Shown here piece by piece: positions 33,990 through 42,404 of a stretch of DNA of 48,195 nt. Every line of letters begins with the position of its first letter. The stretch's first letter is position 1. Both the position numbers and the translations under genes were made by a program. Under the pieces are notes generated by a model. It was not told where the DNA came from. It did no database searches and worked only from the letters and a program-made list of their open reading frames with translations. Source of the stretch: an uncultured Pseudanabaenaceae cyanobacterium. GTDB taxonomy: Bacteria > Cyanobacteriota > Cyanobacteriia > PCC-9006 > JAAUQQ01. Location: contig CALIJJ010000036.1 of the NCBI GenBank assembly GCA_938017515.1, positions 1 through 48,195 of the forward strand. The letters run 5' to 3'.

Positions 33990-34004
33990 TTTTGTAATAC
34001 AAAA
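33990..34004. promoter_or_regulatory. Perfect AT-rich palindrome upstream of the aminotransferase
   Basis: TTTTGTA-A-TACAAAA is a 7-bp perfect dyad just after the carotenoid oxygenase stop. It may be an operator or part of a weak terminator. Confidence 0.35.
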
Positions 34005-34050
34005 CACAAGCTTTTCGTTCGCAGGACAGCCTCAAAAAATATGATGCTAG

Positions 34051-34116
34051 GGAGCGGACCGAATTGGGCGCGTTTTTGCGCCCCACGCTCCCCGTTTCGC
34101 ATCGGTCCGTAGAGGA
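34051..34116 (+). promoter_or_regulatory. Structured leader of the aminotransferase gene
   Basis: A nested hairpin ends directly before the ribosome binding site (AGAGGAA, 34111-). The outer stem is CGGACCGA (34055-34062) with TCGGTCCG (34102-34109), and the inner stem is GGGCGC (34066-34071) with GCGCCC (34078-34083). An alternative stem, GGAGCG (34051-34056) with CGCTCC (34086-34091), overlaps the outer one, so two folds are mutually exclusive at two bases. Confidence 0.5.
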
Positions 34117-34123
34117 ACGTTCC

Positions 34124-35290
34124 ATGAAGTTGGCTGCCCGCATTACCCAAGTGTCCCCGTCTATGACCCTGGCCGTTGCCGCCAAGGCCAAGGCCATGAA
34201 GGCGGAGGGGCTGGATGTATGCAGCTTCAGTGCCGGAGAGCCGGATTTTGGCACACCGTCCCACATTAAAATCGCCGCCGAGAAAGCCCTAGAAAACGGT
34301 AAGACGCGTTATGGCCCTGCTGCGGGAGAGCCGCCTCTACGGGAGGCGATCGCCCACAAGCTTCGCACCGAGAACGGCCTCGACTATCAGGCCGCCAATA
34401 TCCTGGTGACCAATGGCGGCAAACAATCCCTGTATAACCTCATGCAGGTGCTGCTGGATCCAGGCGACGAAGTGATTATTCCCGCCCCCTACTGGGTCAG
34501 CTATCCCGAAATGGTCAAGCTGGCAGGGGGCAAGCCAGTGATTGTCCACACGAGCGCTGAACAGGGATTCAAAATGTCGCCGGAGCAGCTCCGGCAGGCC
34601 ATCACCCCCCAGACACGACTGGTGGTGTTCAATTCCCCCTCTAATCCCACCGGCATGGTTTACACCTCGGATGAGGTGCGGGCGATCGCCCAAGTCGTCA
34701 TCGAGAAGGACATCCTAGTTGTATCGGACGAAATCTACGAGAAGATTCTCTACGATGGGGGCGAACACCTCAGCATCGGTTCCATCAGTCCCGAAATTTT
34801 TGAGCGCACCATTGTCAGTCATGGGTTTGCCAAGGCTTACTCCATGACGGGGTGGCGGTTGGGGTATTTGGCAGGTCCCGTGGAATTGATTCAGGCGGCG
34901 ACCACCCTGCAAAGCCAGAGCACCTCCAACGTCTGCACCTTTGCCCAGTATGGTGCGATCGCGGCCCTCCAAGGCCCCCAGGATTGTGTTGAGGAAATGT
35001 GCGCCGCCTTTGCCAAGCGTCGTACCTTTATGCTGGAGCGCCTAGCGGCTATTCCCGGCGTCACCTGTCCCACGCCCCACGGCGCCTTCTACGTCTTCCC
35101 CAACATCAGCGTGGCGGGATTACCCTCCCTGGAATTTTGCGATCAGCTGTTGGAAAAGCATCAGGTTGCCACCGTTCCCGGCATCGCCTTTGGCGCGGAT
35201 GACTGCATCCGACTCTCCTATGCAACGGATCTAGAAACGATCCAGAAAGGTCTCGATCGACTCGAAGGCTTCATTCGACAGCACCTCTAA
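34124..35290 (+). CDS. aspC: Class I aminotransferase (aspartate aminotransferase type)
   Basis: A PLP enzyme of aminotransferase subgroup I, most like the thermostable aspartate (and prephenate) aminotransferases of cyanobacteria and Thermus, which interconvert aspartate and oxaloacetate. At 388 residues it is full length. The N-terminus reads [20 protein letters not shown], followed by [21 protein letters not shown], the NxxxNPTG-type motif [23 protein letters not shown], and the PLP lysine Lys237 in [28 protein letters not shown] near the end contains the substrate-carboxylate Arg. The frame extends upstream to 34064 but that part is the hairpin leader. The ATG at 34124 follows an AGAGGAA box. 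Confidence 0.94.
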   Translation: MKLAARITQVSPSMTLAVAAKAKAMKAEGLDVCSFSAGEPDFGTPSHIKIAAEKALENGKTRYGPAAGEPPLREAIAHKLRTENGLDYQAANILVTNGGKQSLYNLMQVLLDPGDEVIIPAPYWVSYPEMVKLAGGKPVIVHTSAEQGFKMSPEQLRQAITPQTRLVVFNSPSNPTGMVYTSDEVRAIAQVVIEKDILVVSDEIYEKILYDGGEHLSIGSISPEIFERTIVSHGFAKAYSMTGWRLGYLAGPVELIQAATTLQSQSTSNVCTFAQYGAIAALQGPQDCVEEMCAAFAKRRTFMLERLAAIPGVTCPTPHGAFYVFPNISVAGLPSLEFCDQLLEKHQVATVPGIAFGADDCIRLSYATDLETIQKGLDRLEGFIRQHL

Positions 35291-35520
35291 ACAGTCCAAT
35301 CCAACCATCCAATAAGGCCAATAAGAACGCGACAGCAATCTCCATGTTGTTCTGAATAAGTCTGGGTCCAAACGCTAGAACGCTTGAGTTTGTCGTGGCT
35401 ACGGAGAGAAGAAAGTGCGATCGCAAACGCTTCAATCCGACCGACTTCGTAGAAGACAGCATTCAAATCAATGTAATCGACCCCAAATAGACTTTTCTTA
35501 AAGAAAGCTTCACGGGTCAT
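35287..35520 (-). CDS. Hypothetical 77-residue protein
   Basis: Unrecognised. It has a well-placed AGGAG box about 10 nt before the ATG at 35520, and the first 45 residues have natural protein composition ([20 protein letters not shown], then [17 protein letters not shown]). The C-terminal third, after LKRSSVW, looks less natural, and the overlapping frame reads a plausible hydrophobic stretch ([15 protein letters not shown]). A frameshift near 35380 could therefore have split a slightly longer gene. It converges with the aminotransferase, its stop lying just inside that gene's last codons. Confidence 0.42.
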   Translation of the reverse strand: MTREAFFKKSLFGVDYIDLNAVFYEVGRIEAFAIALSSLRSHDKLKRSSVWTQTYSEQHGDCCRVLIGLIGWLDWTV

Positions 35521-35795
35521 TCTCAAGAATCTCCTATGATGATTCTTAAGTATTTACTCGGCTGAAAACCAAATACATTCGTCAGATAATATACAAATCC
35601 TCCAGTTTTTTGCACTGTAACTTTCTGGGTTTACAGCCTTTCAGAAACGGGATGGAGGATGCGGGAAGGATTCATGTTCTCGTCAGGTTCATTCGCACTT
35701 CTCTAGCCTTTAACGCTCCAGCCATCTGCCCTCCTCACCCGCTCTCAATTTGCCCGTTCAAAATCCGCACCCCATTTTGAATTCAGCCCATTGAA

Positions 35796-36860
35796 ATGAG
35801 CGAAGCAATCTCTTCCGGTCCGAGGATTTCTGTAGGTCTACCTGTCCGCAATGGCGAGAATTATATTCAAGCAACCATTGAGAGCATCCTGGCCCAAACC
35901 TTTGAAGACTTCGAGCTAATTATTTCGGACAACGCCTCCACGGATAAGACCGCCCAAATTTGCCAAGATCTGGCCCGGCGGGATACGCGCATTGTCTATG
36001 TCCGCAGCTTGGAGAATGTGGGTGGGGCACCCAACTTCAATCGTACGGTCACCCTAGCGCGAGGTGAATTCTTTAAGTGGGCCGCCCATGACGACACCCT
36101 GGCACCGACCTTCCTAGAGCGCTGCCTAGAAGCACTTGAGACCAATCCCCAGGCGGTGCTTGCCCATCCCTGGACCCAGATCATCGATGCACAAAGTCAC
36201 TGGGTCAAGGACTATCACTACGACGGCCAACTCGCCACAGCGTCCCCCAAACCTTCCGTTCGATTTGGCGCACTGATTCACCCCCCTCACCAGTGCTATC
36301 AGCTCTTCGGACTGATGCGCAAAAGCATGTTGCAACAAACACCACTCCACGGCTCCTACGGTCACGCCGATGGGGTACTGCTGGCGCGACTGTCGCTCAT
36401 GGGACCCTTCGTCGAAATCCCTGAACATTTATTTTTTGCCCGATCTCATCCGGAACAAACCCTGTATCGATTCATTTGGACGCAAAAGCGACCGGATTAT
36501 CGTGCCTTGACCGTTTGGTGTGATCCGCGCAATGCCCAGCGGCTCATCACGCCGAAGTGGACGATTTTGCGGGAGTATTGGCAGGCGATCGCCCAGGCTA
36601 ATCTTTCGCGAGGGGAGCGCCGAGCCTGTGACTGGGAAACCTTGCGATGGGCTCGAACCTATTGGAAAGGACTGCTGCGGGATCTCGGCCTTGCCGCAAT
36701 ATATCCTTTTCAGAAGATTATTCGAGCCCATTGGGGAACGTTAAAACCAGAAGTGGCATCCAAGAGCTCGAAAGGCACCACGCGCAGCAGTCCAGGAAAC
36801 AAGCACTCGGCCCCCGAGCCTTCCGGCCAGGATTACCCCGCTGCCGAACAAGCTATCTAA
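35796..36860 (+). CDS. Family 2 glycosyltransferase
   Basis: A 354-residue GT-A fold glycosyltransferase. Its N-terminal nucleotide-sugar domain reads RISVGLPVRNGENYIQATIE, SILAQTFEDFELIISDNAST and LENVGGAPNFNRTV, with the acidic metal-binding motif in KWAAHDDTL. The C-terminal part (about 240-330) is basic with Trp/Arg-rich helices, and the tail is Ser/Pro-rich and probably disordered. It probably adds sugar in exopolysaccharide or glycan synthesis at the membrane surface, and the acceptor is unknown. It is followed on the same strand after 65 bp by a second glycosyltransferase-like gene, so the two may form an operon. Confidence 0.92.
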   Translation: MSEAISSGPRISVGLPVRNGENYIQATIESILAQTFEDFELIISDNASTDKTAQICQDLARRDTRIVYVRSLENVGGAPNFNRTVTLARGEFFKWAAHDDTLAPTFLERCLEALETNPQAVLAHPWTQIIDAQSHWVKDYHYDGQLATASPKPSVRFGALIHPPHQCYQLFGLMRKSMLQQTPLHGSYGHADGVLLARLSLMGPFVEIPEHLFFARSHPEQTLYRFIWTQKRPDYRALTVWCDPRNAQRLITPKWTILREYWQAIAQANLSRGERRACDWETLRWARTYWKGLLRDLGLAAIYPFQKIIRAHWGTLKPEVASKSSKGTTRSSPGNKHSAPEPSGQDYPAAEQAI

Positions 36861-36925
36861 GCCTCGCCGCGGCCTTTCCCCTTGTCCTTTTCTTCTACCC
36901 CCAACGCCCTCCACAAGAGACAAAC

Positions 36926-37744
36926 ATGCTGGTTTTTGTGATTCCGCTTCGAGGCAAGACAAACGCTCAATCCTGGACAAAAGTGTCCATGCTGTTTGAG
37001 CGCTGCCTGCGCTCGGTGTGCAATCAGACAAGCGATCGCTTCCGGGTCATTGTCGTTTGCAATGAACACCCGATCACAACCTTCCACGACCCTCGCGTTG
37101 AATATCTCTCCGTCAACTATCCCCTGCCGCTCCACGAGAAAGGCCGCTCCGAGGCAGAAACACGGCTGATTATTGGCCACACGGACAAGGGACGAAAAAC
37201 GCTGCGTGGCCTGGTCGAAGCGGACAAGTACAATCCCACCCACACCATGGTGGTTGATGCGGACGACTGTGTCAGCCGCCGTCTCGCAGCCCTTGTGGCC
37301 CGCAATCCCCAGAACAATGGCTGGATTGTCAGCCGGGGCTATCGTTATCCCGAAGGCAATGCCTATATCTATCTCAAACGCAGCAAATTCCACGAGATGT
37401 GTGGCAGCTGCAACATCCTGCGCTACGACCTCAATCACTTGCCTGAGGAGCCGGAGTACAACCGGGGCTATGGCTACTACACCTACTATGTCGATCACGA
37501 AAAGGTGAAGAGTATCCTAAGCAATTACGGCACGCCGCTGGATCGCCTCCCCTTCCTCGGTGCGGTCTATGTGGTTGGCACAGGCGAGAATCTCTACTAC
37601 GACGAACGGCGTCTCAGTCGTTCCCCGCTGACGCGGTTGAACTACCGCCTCTTGACGCCCAAGATTCGGGCAGAATTTGGCCTCTATCCGCTGACGGTGG
37701 GCCGGGTCTCCGACCCCATCATCGTGGCTCAACCCCAGGGTTAA
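36926..37744 (+). CDS. Glycosyltransferase-like protein
   Basis: A 272-residue GT-A type protein. It starts MLVFVIPLRGKTNAQSW and has RCLRSVCNQTSDRFRVIVVC, matching the first two strands of family 2 enzymes. MVVDADDCVSRRLAALV carries the metal-binding acidic motif. The middle has MCGSCNILRY and a Tyr-rich stretch. The frame is open upstream over the previous gene to 36647, but the ATG at 36926 gives the proper N-terminus. Donor and acceptor are unknown. Its stop lies 7 bp from the stop of the convergent M48-like gene. Confidence 0.85.
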   Translation: MLVFVIPLRGKTNAQSWTKVSMLFERCLRSVCNQTSDRFRVIVVCNEHPITTFHDPRVEYLSVNYPLPLHEKGRSEAETRLIIGHTDKGRKTLRGLVEADKYNPTHTMVVDADDCVSRRLAALVARNPQNNGWIVSRGYRYPEGNAYIYLKRSKFHEMCGSCNILRYDLNHLPEEPEYNRGYGYYTYYVDHEKVKSILSNYGTPLDRLPFLGAVYVVGTGENLYYDERRLSRSPLTRLNYRLLTPKIRAEFGLYPLTVGRVSDPIIVAQPQG

Positions 37745-37751
37745 AAACGCC

Positions 37752-40322
37752 CTAGGCCATCCGCAACAGAATCAAGCTGCCCCATAGCACTGCGATCGCC
37801 GCCATCACCGCCGCCCACATGGGATGGCCCCGCTGGGAAGACCGTCCCCCAGAGGTGGTTTGCAACTGCTCCACATCAAGCCACAGGGTTGCGCCCCGTC
37901 GTAGCCAACCACTGACGACAACCTCCCGCTCAATCAGCAAGCTGGGCCGCAAAAACGTGGGCCAAAGGTTCCCTGCCGGACCCAAGGGTGAACACCAATG
38001 CAGGCGTAAGAGCCCCGCCTCGGTTTGCAGTAACAGGTCTTGTCCCAGCCAGTTTTTCACCGTGGAACGCCCCACAAGCTTGCCGGTAAACTGCACGGGT
38101 TCTGCCGCCAAGGGAAGACGGTGGGTATCCATGAGAAGCAACGATGCCGCCTGGGCTGGCGACTGTTCACGCAGGGATTTTTGGGGGAAGAAGGAATTCG
38201 TCCGCAGGATCAGCCCCAGGCCAATGCCCAACGGTATGGCCCCCCAAATCAGATGGCGATCGCCCAACATCCAGTCCACCTGCCACAGCCCCAAAAAGCT
38301 CGCCGTGGCCCCCAGCATCCACATCAGCAATCCAGCCAAGACCCCCGCTGCAATGCCATAGAACGGGGCCCCCTGCAGCAAGAGCGGCTTCCAAAGACCA
38401 AAGCAATCGCGTAACGCCTGACGTCGTGCGGTGCTAGTGCGATGCTCGAACAGGGCTCTGAGGGGATTGAGGGAGCCTTGCTCCGGTGGAGGGAGCGGCA
38501 GGGCGGGTGGAACTTGGGAGCGTTGGCTGTATTGATTGAGCCGCGCCAGGCGATCGCCCAGAAGCGGGTGGGCATTGTTGAGATTGAGCCAGTGTCGGTA
38601 AGGACTGACACAATCCCAGGTGAGCCGCTCCATCGGGGCAACGGACCCATCGGCCATGGTTAGCGTCAAGGCCACGGGTAAACCCAGGGGCAACAACAGT
38701 TCAAAACTTTCCAACACCGTCGCCGTTTCAGCCTGCGCCTGGGTCGCCGCCACGAGCGCCTGGGCATAGGCTTGCAGGGCACGGCTATGGGCATGGGTCT
38801 CGCCGAGGAAGTCCGCCGTGGCTCGATCGCCATGGTAGGTGCGCGATCGCGACAGCCACAGCAGCGGCCAACGCCACAGCTTGAACAAACCATAGGCAAT
38901 GGCCGCCAACAGCCCTCCCCCGATCAAGCCCAGCCGAGCCAACAGCTTGAATCCCACATCTAATTGTTTGTTCTGAAGCATGCCAGCACAAACATTGCCC
39001 AGGGCCGCAAACCCACGGTAGAGACCGTAGGGGAGCTGGAGCAGCCCCGTCAGCCAGGGAAGTACCAGACTGCTGTGGTTCTCCAAATGGGCTAATTCTG
39101 CACCGACGAGGGCGGCGATCGCCTCACTATCCAAACGGTCCAGCAATCCCTGACTGACAAAAATCCGCGCATCCCGAGGTACGTGGGCCACACTAAAAAT
39201 CAACGGTGCATCCGTTTTGAGCAGCAGCATCGGCGGTGGCTCCATGCGTCGCTGCTGTCGAAAAAAACGCCGCATCAACGCCACGGCATCGGGACTATAG
39301 GAGGCCAAATCGGTCAGCGGCAACGATGGCGACTCACTGCGCAACAGCAATCGCATCCCCCAGGGCAACACCACGGCCAACAGCAACGCAGCCATGGTGA
39401 GCGGTTCCTTCAGCGGCGTCCAGTCTGGAATCTGGGGATGAAGCCAGGGAATACGTGCCAGCACACCCCGGTTGAGCGTCCGCACTATCCAGGTCAGTGA
39501 AAAGGGCAGCCACCACATGAAACCCAGCACCGTCAGCAGTTCTTCAACCCGCAAATTAACCGGGGCGATGATGCGATCGAGCCGACGCCGATTCAGCAGA
39601 ACCAAGCCGTAAACCAATACCCCTAGGACAACAACGGCCCACAGGGAATAGTCGCTGATCCAACGGGGCCAAAATGCCGCTCGGGCCATCCGGCGTAGCG
39701 GGAACAGCCCCAGCACGGCCAAAATAACCCAGCTCAACCACCAGGTCGGCACAACGCCCACCGGTCGCCAGCGGGGATTACGTTTAGACAGGGTCGAGGG
39801 TTTGAGCGGTGGGCGTGCCGCCGAGGGGGTAGCGTTCGATGGTTCTGCTTGGTTGTGGGTCGCTGGAAGTGTCTCAGGCTCGGGCTTGTCAAGCTCGGGC
39901 ATGCTGTCTGGGGAAGACTGGGAGACTGGAAAAATGGGTTGCTCTGAGACGATCGTGGGGGCTTCTGCGGTTTCTTCTTGCTTACGCCGCGCACGTCGTT
40001 TTAATTTGTCGAGACTTTTTTGGGCCCAGGCTTGGATTTCAGGAGACTGGCTGCTGGCCAGAGGGTAACAGAGGGCGATCGCCTTCTCAAAATCTCCGAT
40101 TTTGTCATGGGTCACCACTAGGGCCTGCTGAGCCCGTTCGTAATACTTGCCCTGAGAAACCTGCCGTAGGGAAGCGAGCGCCTCGTCAAATGCTCCTTGC
40201 TTGAGCGCGTCAATTCCGATTTTCAAATGGGTCTTATTGTTCGGCGTGACGCTCTCTGGGTCGGGTTGGGCCTGACCCGACGAAGACGATTCTGATGGCA
40301 AAGAGCCCGATTTCAAAGACAT
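37752..40322 (-). CDS. M48-like membrane protein lacking a catalytic His, with N-terminal TPR-like region
   Basis: An 856-residue membrane protein related to M48 (HtpX/Ste24) zinc peptidases. The N-terminus (about 28-110) is helical and TPR-like (IGIDALKQGAFDEALASL). A charged linker and membrane helices near 190-245, 255-335, 425-470 and 640-700 follow. The M48 core reads RIFVSQGLLDRLDSEAIAAL followed by VGAELAHLENH. Here the HExxH motif is A408-E409-L410-A411-H412, so the first zinc-ligand His is Ala. The downstream Glu ligand region (usually ExxxD) reads RTYHGDRATADF and also lacks Glu. It is probably a pseudoprotease. The C-terminal 120 residues (from about 735) look beta-rich before a last membrane helix. 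It is convergent with the glycosyltransferase. Confidence 0.88.
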   Translation of the reverse strand: MSLKSGSLPSESSSSGQAQPDPESVTPNNKTHLKIGIDALKQGAFDEALASLRQVSQGKYYERAQQALVVTHDKIGDFEKAIALCYPLASSQSPEIQAWAQKSLDKLKRRARRKQEETAEAPTIVSEQPIFPVSQSSPDSMPELDKPEPETLPATHNQAEPSNATPSAARPPLKPSTLSKRNPRWRPVGVVPTWWLSWVILAVLGLFPLRRMARAAFWPRWISDYSLWAVVVLGVLVYGLVLLNRRRLDRIIAPVNLRVEELLTVLGFMWWLPFSLTWIVRTLNRGVLARIPWLHPQIPDWTPLKEPLTMAALLLAVVLPWGMRLLLRSESPSLPLTDLASYSPDAVALMRRFFRQQRRMEPPPMLLLKTDAPLIFSVAHVPRDARIFVSQGLLDRLDSEAIAALVGAELAHLENHSSLVLPWLTGLLQLPYGLYRGFAALGNVCAGMLQNKQLDVGFKLLARLGLIGGGLLAAIAYGLFKLWRWPLLWLSRSRTYHGDRATADFLGETHAHSRALQAYAQALVAATQAQAETATVLESFELLLPLGLPVALTLTMADGSVAPMERLTWDCVSPYRHWLNLNNAHPLLGDRLARLNQYSQRSQVPPALPLPPPEQGSLNPLRALFEHRTSTARRQALRDCFGLWKPLLLQGAPFYGIAAGVLAGLLMWMLGATASFLGLWQVDWMLGDRHLIWGAIPLGIGLGLILRTNSFFPQKSLREQSPAQAASLLLMDTHRLPLAAEPVQFTGKLVGRSTVKNWLGQDLLLQTEAGLLRLHWCSPLGPAGNLWPTFLRPSLLIEREVVVSGWLRRGATLWLDVEQLQTTSGGRSSQRGHPMWAAVMAAIAVLWGSLILLRMA

Positions 40323-40555
40323 AGGCGTGGCAGATGAATGATGCGAACCTGGAGCCTAAGGCTAGGTGAGGCCTGGAAGCTTTTCTAGACGTTCTCTGGC
40401 ATGGACTTTCACCTATTGTTCACCAATGGAACAGCCCACGAACAGGCCTAATCCTTTCATCAAATAAAAATTCATAGGGGAATTCATCCAACCTCAATCT
40501 CCCCTCAGTCTAGCCAGACAAAATACTGCGCAGAAAGGTTAGCCATCAATTCACC

Positions 40556-40580
40556 AGGACGGACAAGAAGGACGGACAAG
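40556..40580 (+). repeat. Tandem duplication, 12-bp identical unit, period 13
   Basis: AGGACGGACAAG at 40556-40567 and 40569-40580, just upstream of the methyltransferase gene. Confidence 0.85.
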
Positions 40581-40606
40581 CTCGAACATGGTTCGATAGA
40601 AGAACC

Positions 40607-41353
40607 GTGTCCATCCAGATTCCGATCCTTTTCCCCATGGCTCGCCGACCTTTTATTCACCAAACCCCAGCCGAAGCATTGGAGCAGGTCGTGACACGGC
40701 AGATCCCGTTAGCCAACCAGTGCTTTGACATTAGCTATCCCGGCAATGCCGACGCTCTATTGGACCACCCTGCCACCCACTCCGCCTTTCATCAGGATGA
40801 GTACATGCCGTACTGGGCCGACCTGTGGCCCTCGGCCCAAATGCTCGGGCAGGCGCTGTTGCAGGCAGATCGGGAAGAGGCCAAGTTTTTAGCAGAGATT
40901 CGAGCCCAGGGCAAAGCACTTGAAATTGGCTGCGGCGTCGGTCTTCCCGGTATCGTCGCCCTGTCTCTCGGACTGCGAGTCATTTTTAGCGACTACGATC
41001 GCGCAGCGTTAGATTTTGTCCATCGCAATGCCTTAGCCAATGGCTTTGGGGAAGAGCAGTTTGAGCGCCTGCCCCTGGATTGGCGATCGCCCCCAGAGGA
41101 GCTAAAAGCTAACCTTTTGCTTGCCTCAGACGTGATTTATGAGCAGCGCAATATCCAGCCGCTCATTCGCCTCATCAAAACCGTCCTGCAACCATCGGGA
41201 CAATGCTGGCTGGTGGATCCCAATCGTCCCTTCCAATCAGAATTCGAGGCCGCTCTACGCAACGACAATTTGAGATTTATCAAGACCCCCGTGACCTGGG
41301 CACAAGTGGGGGAAAAGGAAGTAGGAGGCATGCTGTTTAAGGTCCGCCTCTAG
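40607..41353 (+). CDS. SAM-dependent methyltransferase (METTL21/Nnt1-like)
   Basis: A 248-residue class I methyltransferase. Motif I is ALEIGCGVGLPGIVAL and motif II is VIFSDYDRAALDFV. The post-motif region has LLLASDVIYEQRNIQPLI, resembling the DVVY/DVIY motif of the METTL21-type protein lysine methyltransferases. The stretch YWADLWPSAQMLGQAL before motif I is also typical of that group. The target protein is unknown. A GTG at 40607 or the ATG at 40637 may be the start, and neither has a strong ribosome binding site. It is followed after 33 bp by a pentapeptide-repeat gene on the same strand. Confidence 0.9.
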   Translation: MSIQIPILFPMARRPFIHQTPAEALEQVVTRQIPLANQCFDISYPGNADALLDHPATHSAFHQDEYMPYWADLWPSAQMLGQALLQADREEAKFLAEIRAQGKALEIGCGVGLPGIVALSLGLRVIFSDYDRAALDFVHRNALANGFGEEQFERLPLDWRSPPEELKANLLLASDVIYEQRNIQPLIRLIKTVLQPSGQCWLVDPNRPFQSEFEAALRNDNLRFIKTPVTWAQVGEKEVGGMLFKVRL

Positions 41354-41386
41354 CTAAGATTTCGTGCTCTTTTTCACTCTGGGTCT

Positions 41387-41770
41387 ATGACACGCAAGGA
41401 TTATCGCAACGAAAGTTTGGTCCTGCATGATTTTCGCTATGGAGAATTAGCCTGTGCTGACTTTCGCGAGGCAGTGCTCTTTGCCTGTGATTTTCGAGGG
41501 GCTCATCTAGAGGGGGCAAATTTTTCGGAGGCACGGCTGGTCTACTGTGACTTCCGAGGGGCCTCTTTGCGGGGAGCGGATATGCGGGTGCGATCGCTCC
41601 GTACCTGCAACTGGCTCCATGCCAACCTAGACCATGTCATTTGGCTCGATGAAGGTAACCCCATCGGCGAGCAAAACTGTCGGTTCAACGCCCACTCACC
41701 GTTCTTGCGTTGCGCAATCAACCCGATGGGCCCCTGCGAAAATTGCAATTTTTTTGAGATGGCAAGCTAA
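41387..41770 (+). CDS. Short pentapeptide-repeat protein
   Basis: A 127-residue protein with about ten pentapeptide units of the A(D/N)LXX type between residues 15 and 80. Examples are LACADFREAVLFACDFRGAH, LEGANFSEARLVYCDFRGAS and LRGADMRVRS, which would fold as a right-handed quadrilateral beta helix. The C-terminal 45 residues contain four Cys (NCRF, RCAI, CENC) that could bind metal. Pentapeptide proteins have no uniform function. It may be co-transcribed with the methyltransferase just upstream. Confidence 0.9.
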   Translation: MTRKDYRNESLVLHDFRYGELACADFREAVLFACDFRGAHLEGANFSEARLVYCDFRGASLRGADMRVRSLRTCNWLHANLDHVIWLDEGNPIGEQNCRFNAHSPFLRCAINPMGPCENCNFFEMAS

Positions 41771-41797
41771 TATCTCGTGCAACCTCTACATCGGCCT

Positions 41798-41842
41798 CTT
41801 GCGAAAGTCTCTCTTGCAAAAGTCTCTCTTGCGAAAGCCTTT
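41798..41842 (+). repeat. Three 15-bp tandem repeats
   Basis: CTTGCGAAAGTCTCT-type units occur three times head to tail at 41798-41812, 41813-41827 and 41828-41842, with one change in the second and minor changes in the third. They lie just after the pentapeptide gene. Confidence 0.92.
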
Positions 41843-42046
41843 TAAGAGGAGCTGATGGCTTATTTCGGTTTCAACGCTGGTGACAAGTTTCTAGCATCCC
41901 TCCCACATCAGTGTCCCTGAAATAGGTTAAATCTTCTTCAGAAAAACTAGGATGACCACAGGCTCCCTCCGAGAATCGCCCACCTTCCCATGGCATCTGC
42001 ATCATTTCTTCGCAATCATTTCTTCGCAGCAGGCAAGTTGGGAGAA

Positions 42047-42316
42047 TCAGCCTTTAACGGAAAAAGCAGTGTTGTAGATTCGGTGAATTTTGAAGCTCAG
42101 TGCCGTGCTTTGCTGTTGCCAGGTTAAGGATTCAATCACCACATCCGCATGGGCTATCCATGCTTCATCCACCAGAGAAATCGGCACATCCAACGGAAAG
42201 AGACGATAGCCTTGCTTCATCACCTGATGCGTTGTACCAACGACCAACTCATTGGGGTAGCCCTGCGATCGCTTCAGTTTCAGAATGCTATTAATTTCAC
42301 AGGGCATCCCCATCAC
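42047..42316 (-). CDS. DUF2584-family protein
   Basis: An 89-residue small soluble protein of a family conserved in cyanobacteria (DUF2584). Recognisable parts are MGMPCEINSILKLKRSQGYP, QVMKQGYRLFPLDVPISLVD, and AWIAHADVVIESLTWQ followed by ALSFKIHRIY. The function is unknown and no catalytic motif is seen. The start may be the first Met (42316) or the ATG three bases later-in-frame at 42310 (MGMPCE). It reads in the same direction as the Nif11-domain gene upstream, which ends about 74 bp away. Confidence 0.88.
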   Translation of the reverse strand: MMGMPCEINSILKLKRSQGYPNELVVGTTHQVMKQGYRLFPLDVPISLVDEAWIAHADVVIESLTWQQQSTALSFKIHRIYNTAFSVKG

Positions 42317-42344
42317 AACACCTCACACCATTAGCCAAAAAGCT

Positions 42345-42404
42345 TTTCCCAACAATCCTTTCCCAACAATCGTCTAGCGAATCAAACCTCTAGGGAATCA
42401 AACC
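42345..42404 (+). repeat. Two adjacent short tandem duplications
   Basis: TTTCCCAACAATC occurs at 42345-42357 and 42359-42371. Next to it GAATCAAACC occurs at 42379-42388 and 42395-42404 within a 16-bp period. The second pair runs into the 3' end of the Nif11-domain gene. Confidence 0.85.

Noticed and set aside
41798..41842. Short CRISPR-like array
   Set aside because: The units are directly tandem with no spacers and only 15 bp long. No cas gene is present in the window.
41855..41920. 17-codon frame beginning with an AGAGGAG box and ATG near 41854
   Set aside because: The ribosome-binding-site-like sequence is good, but the peptide is very short, unremarkable and without any supporting feature.
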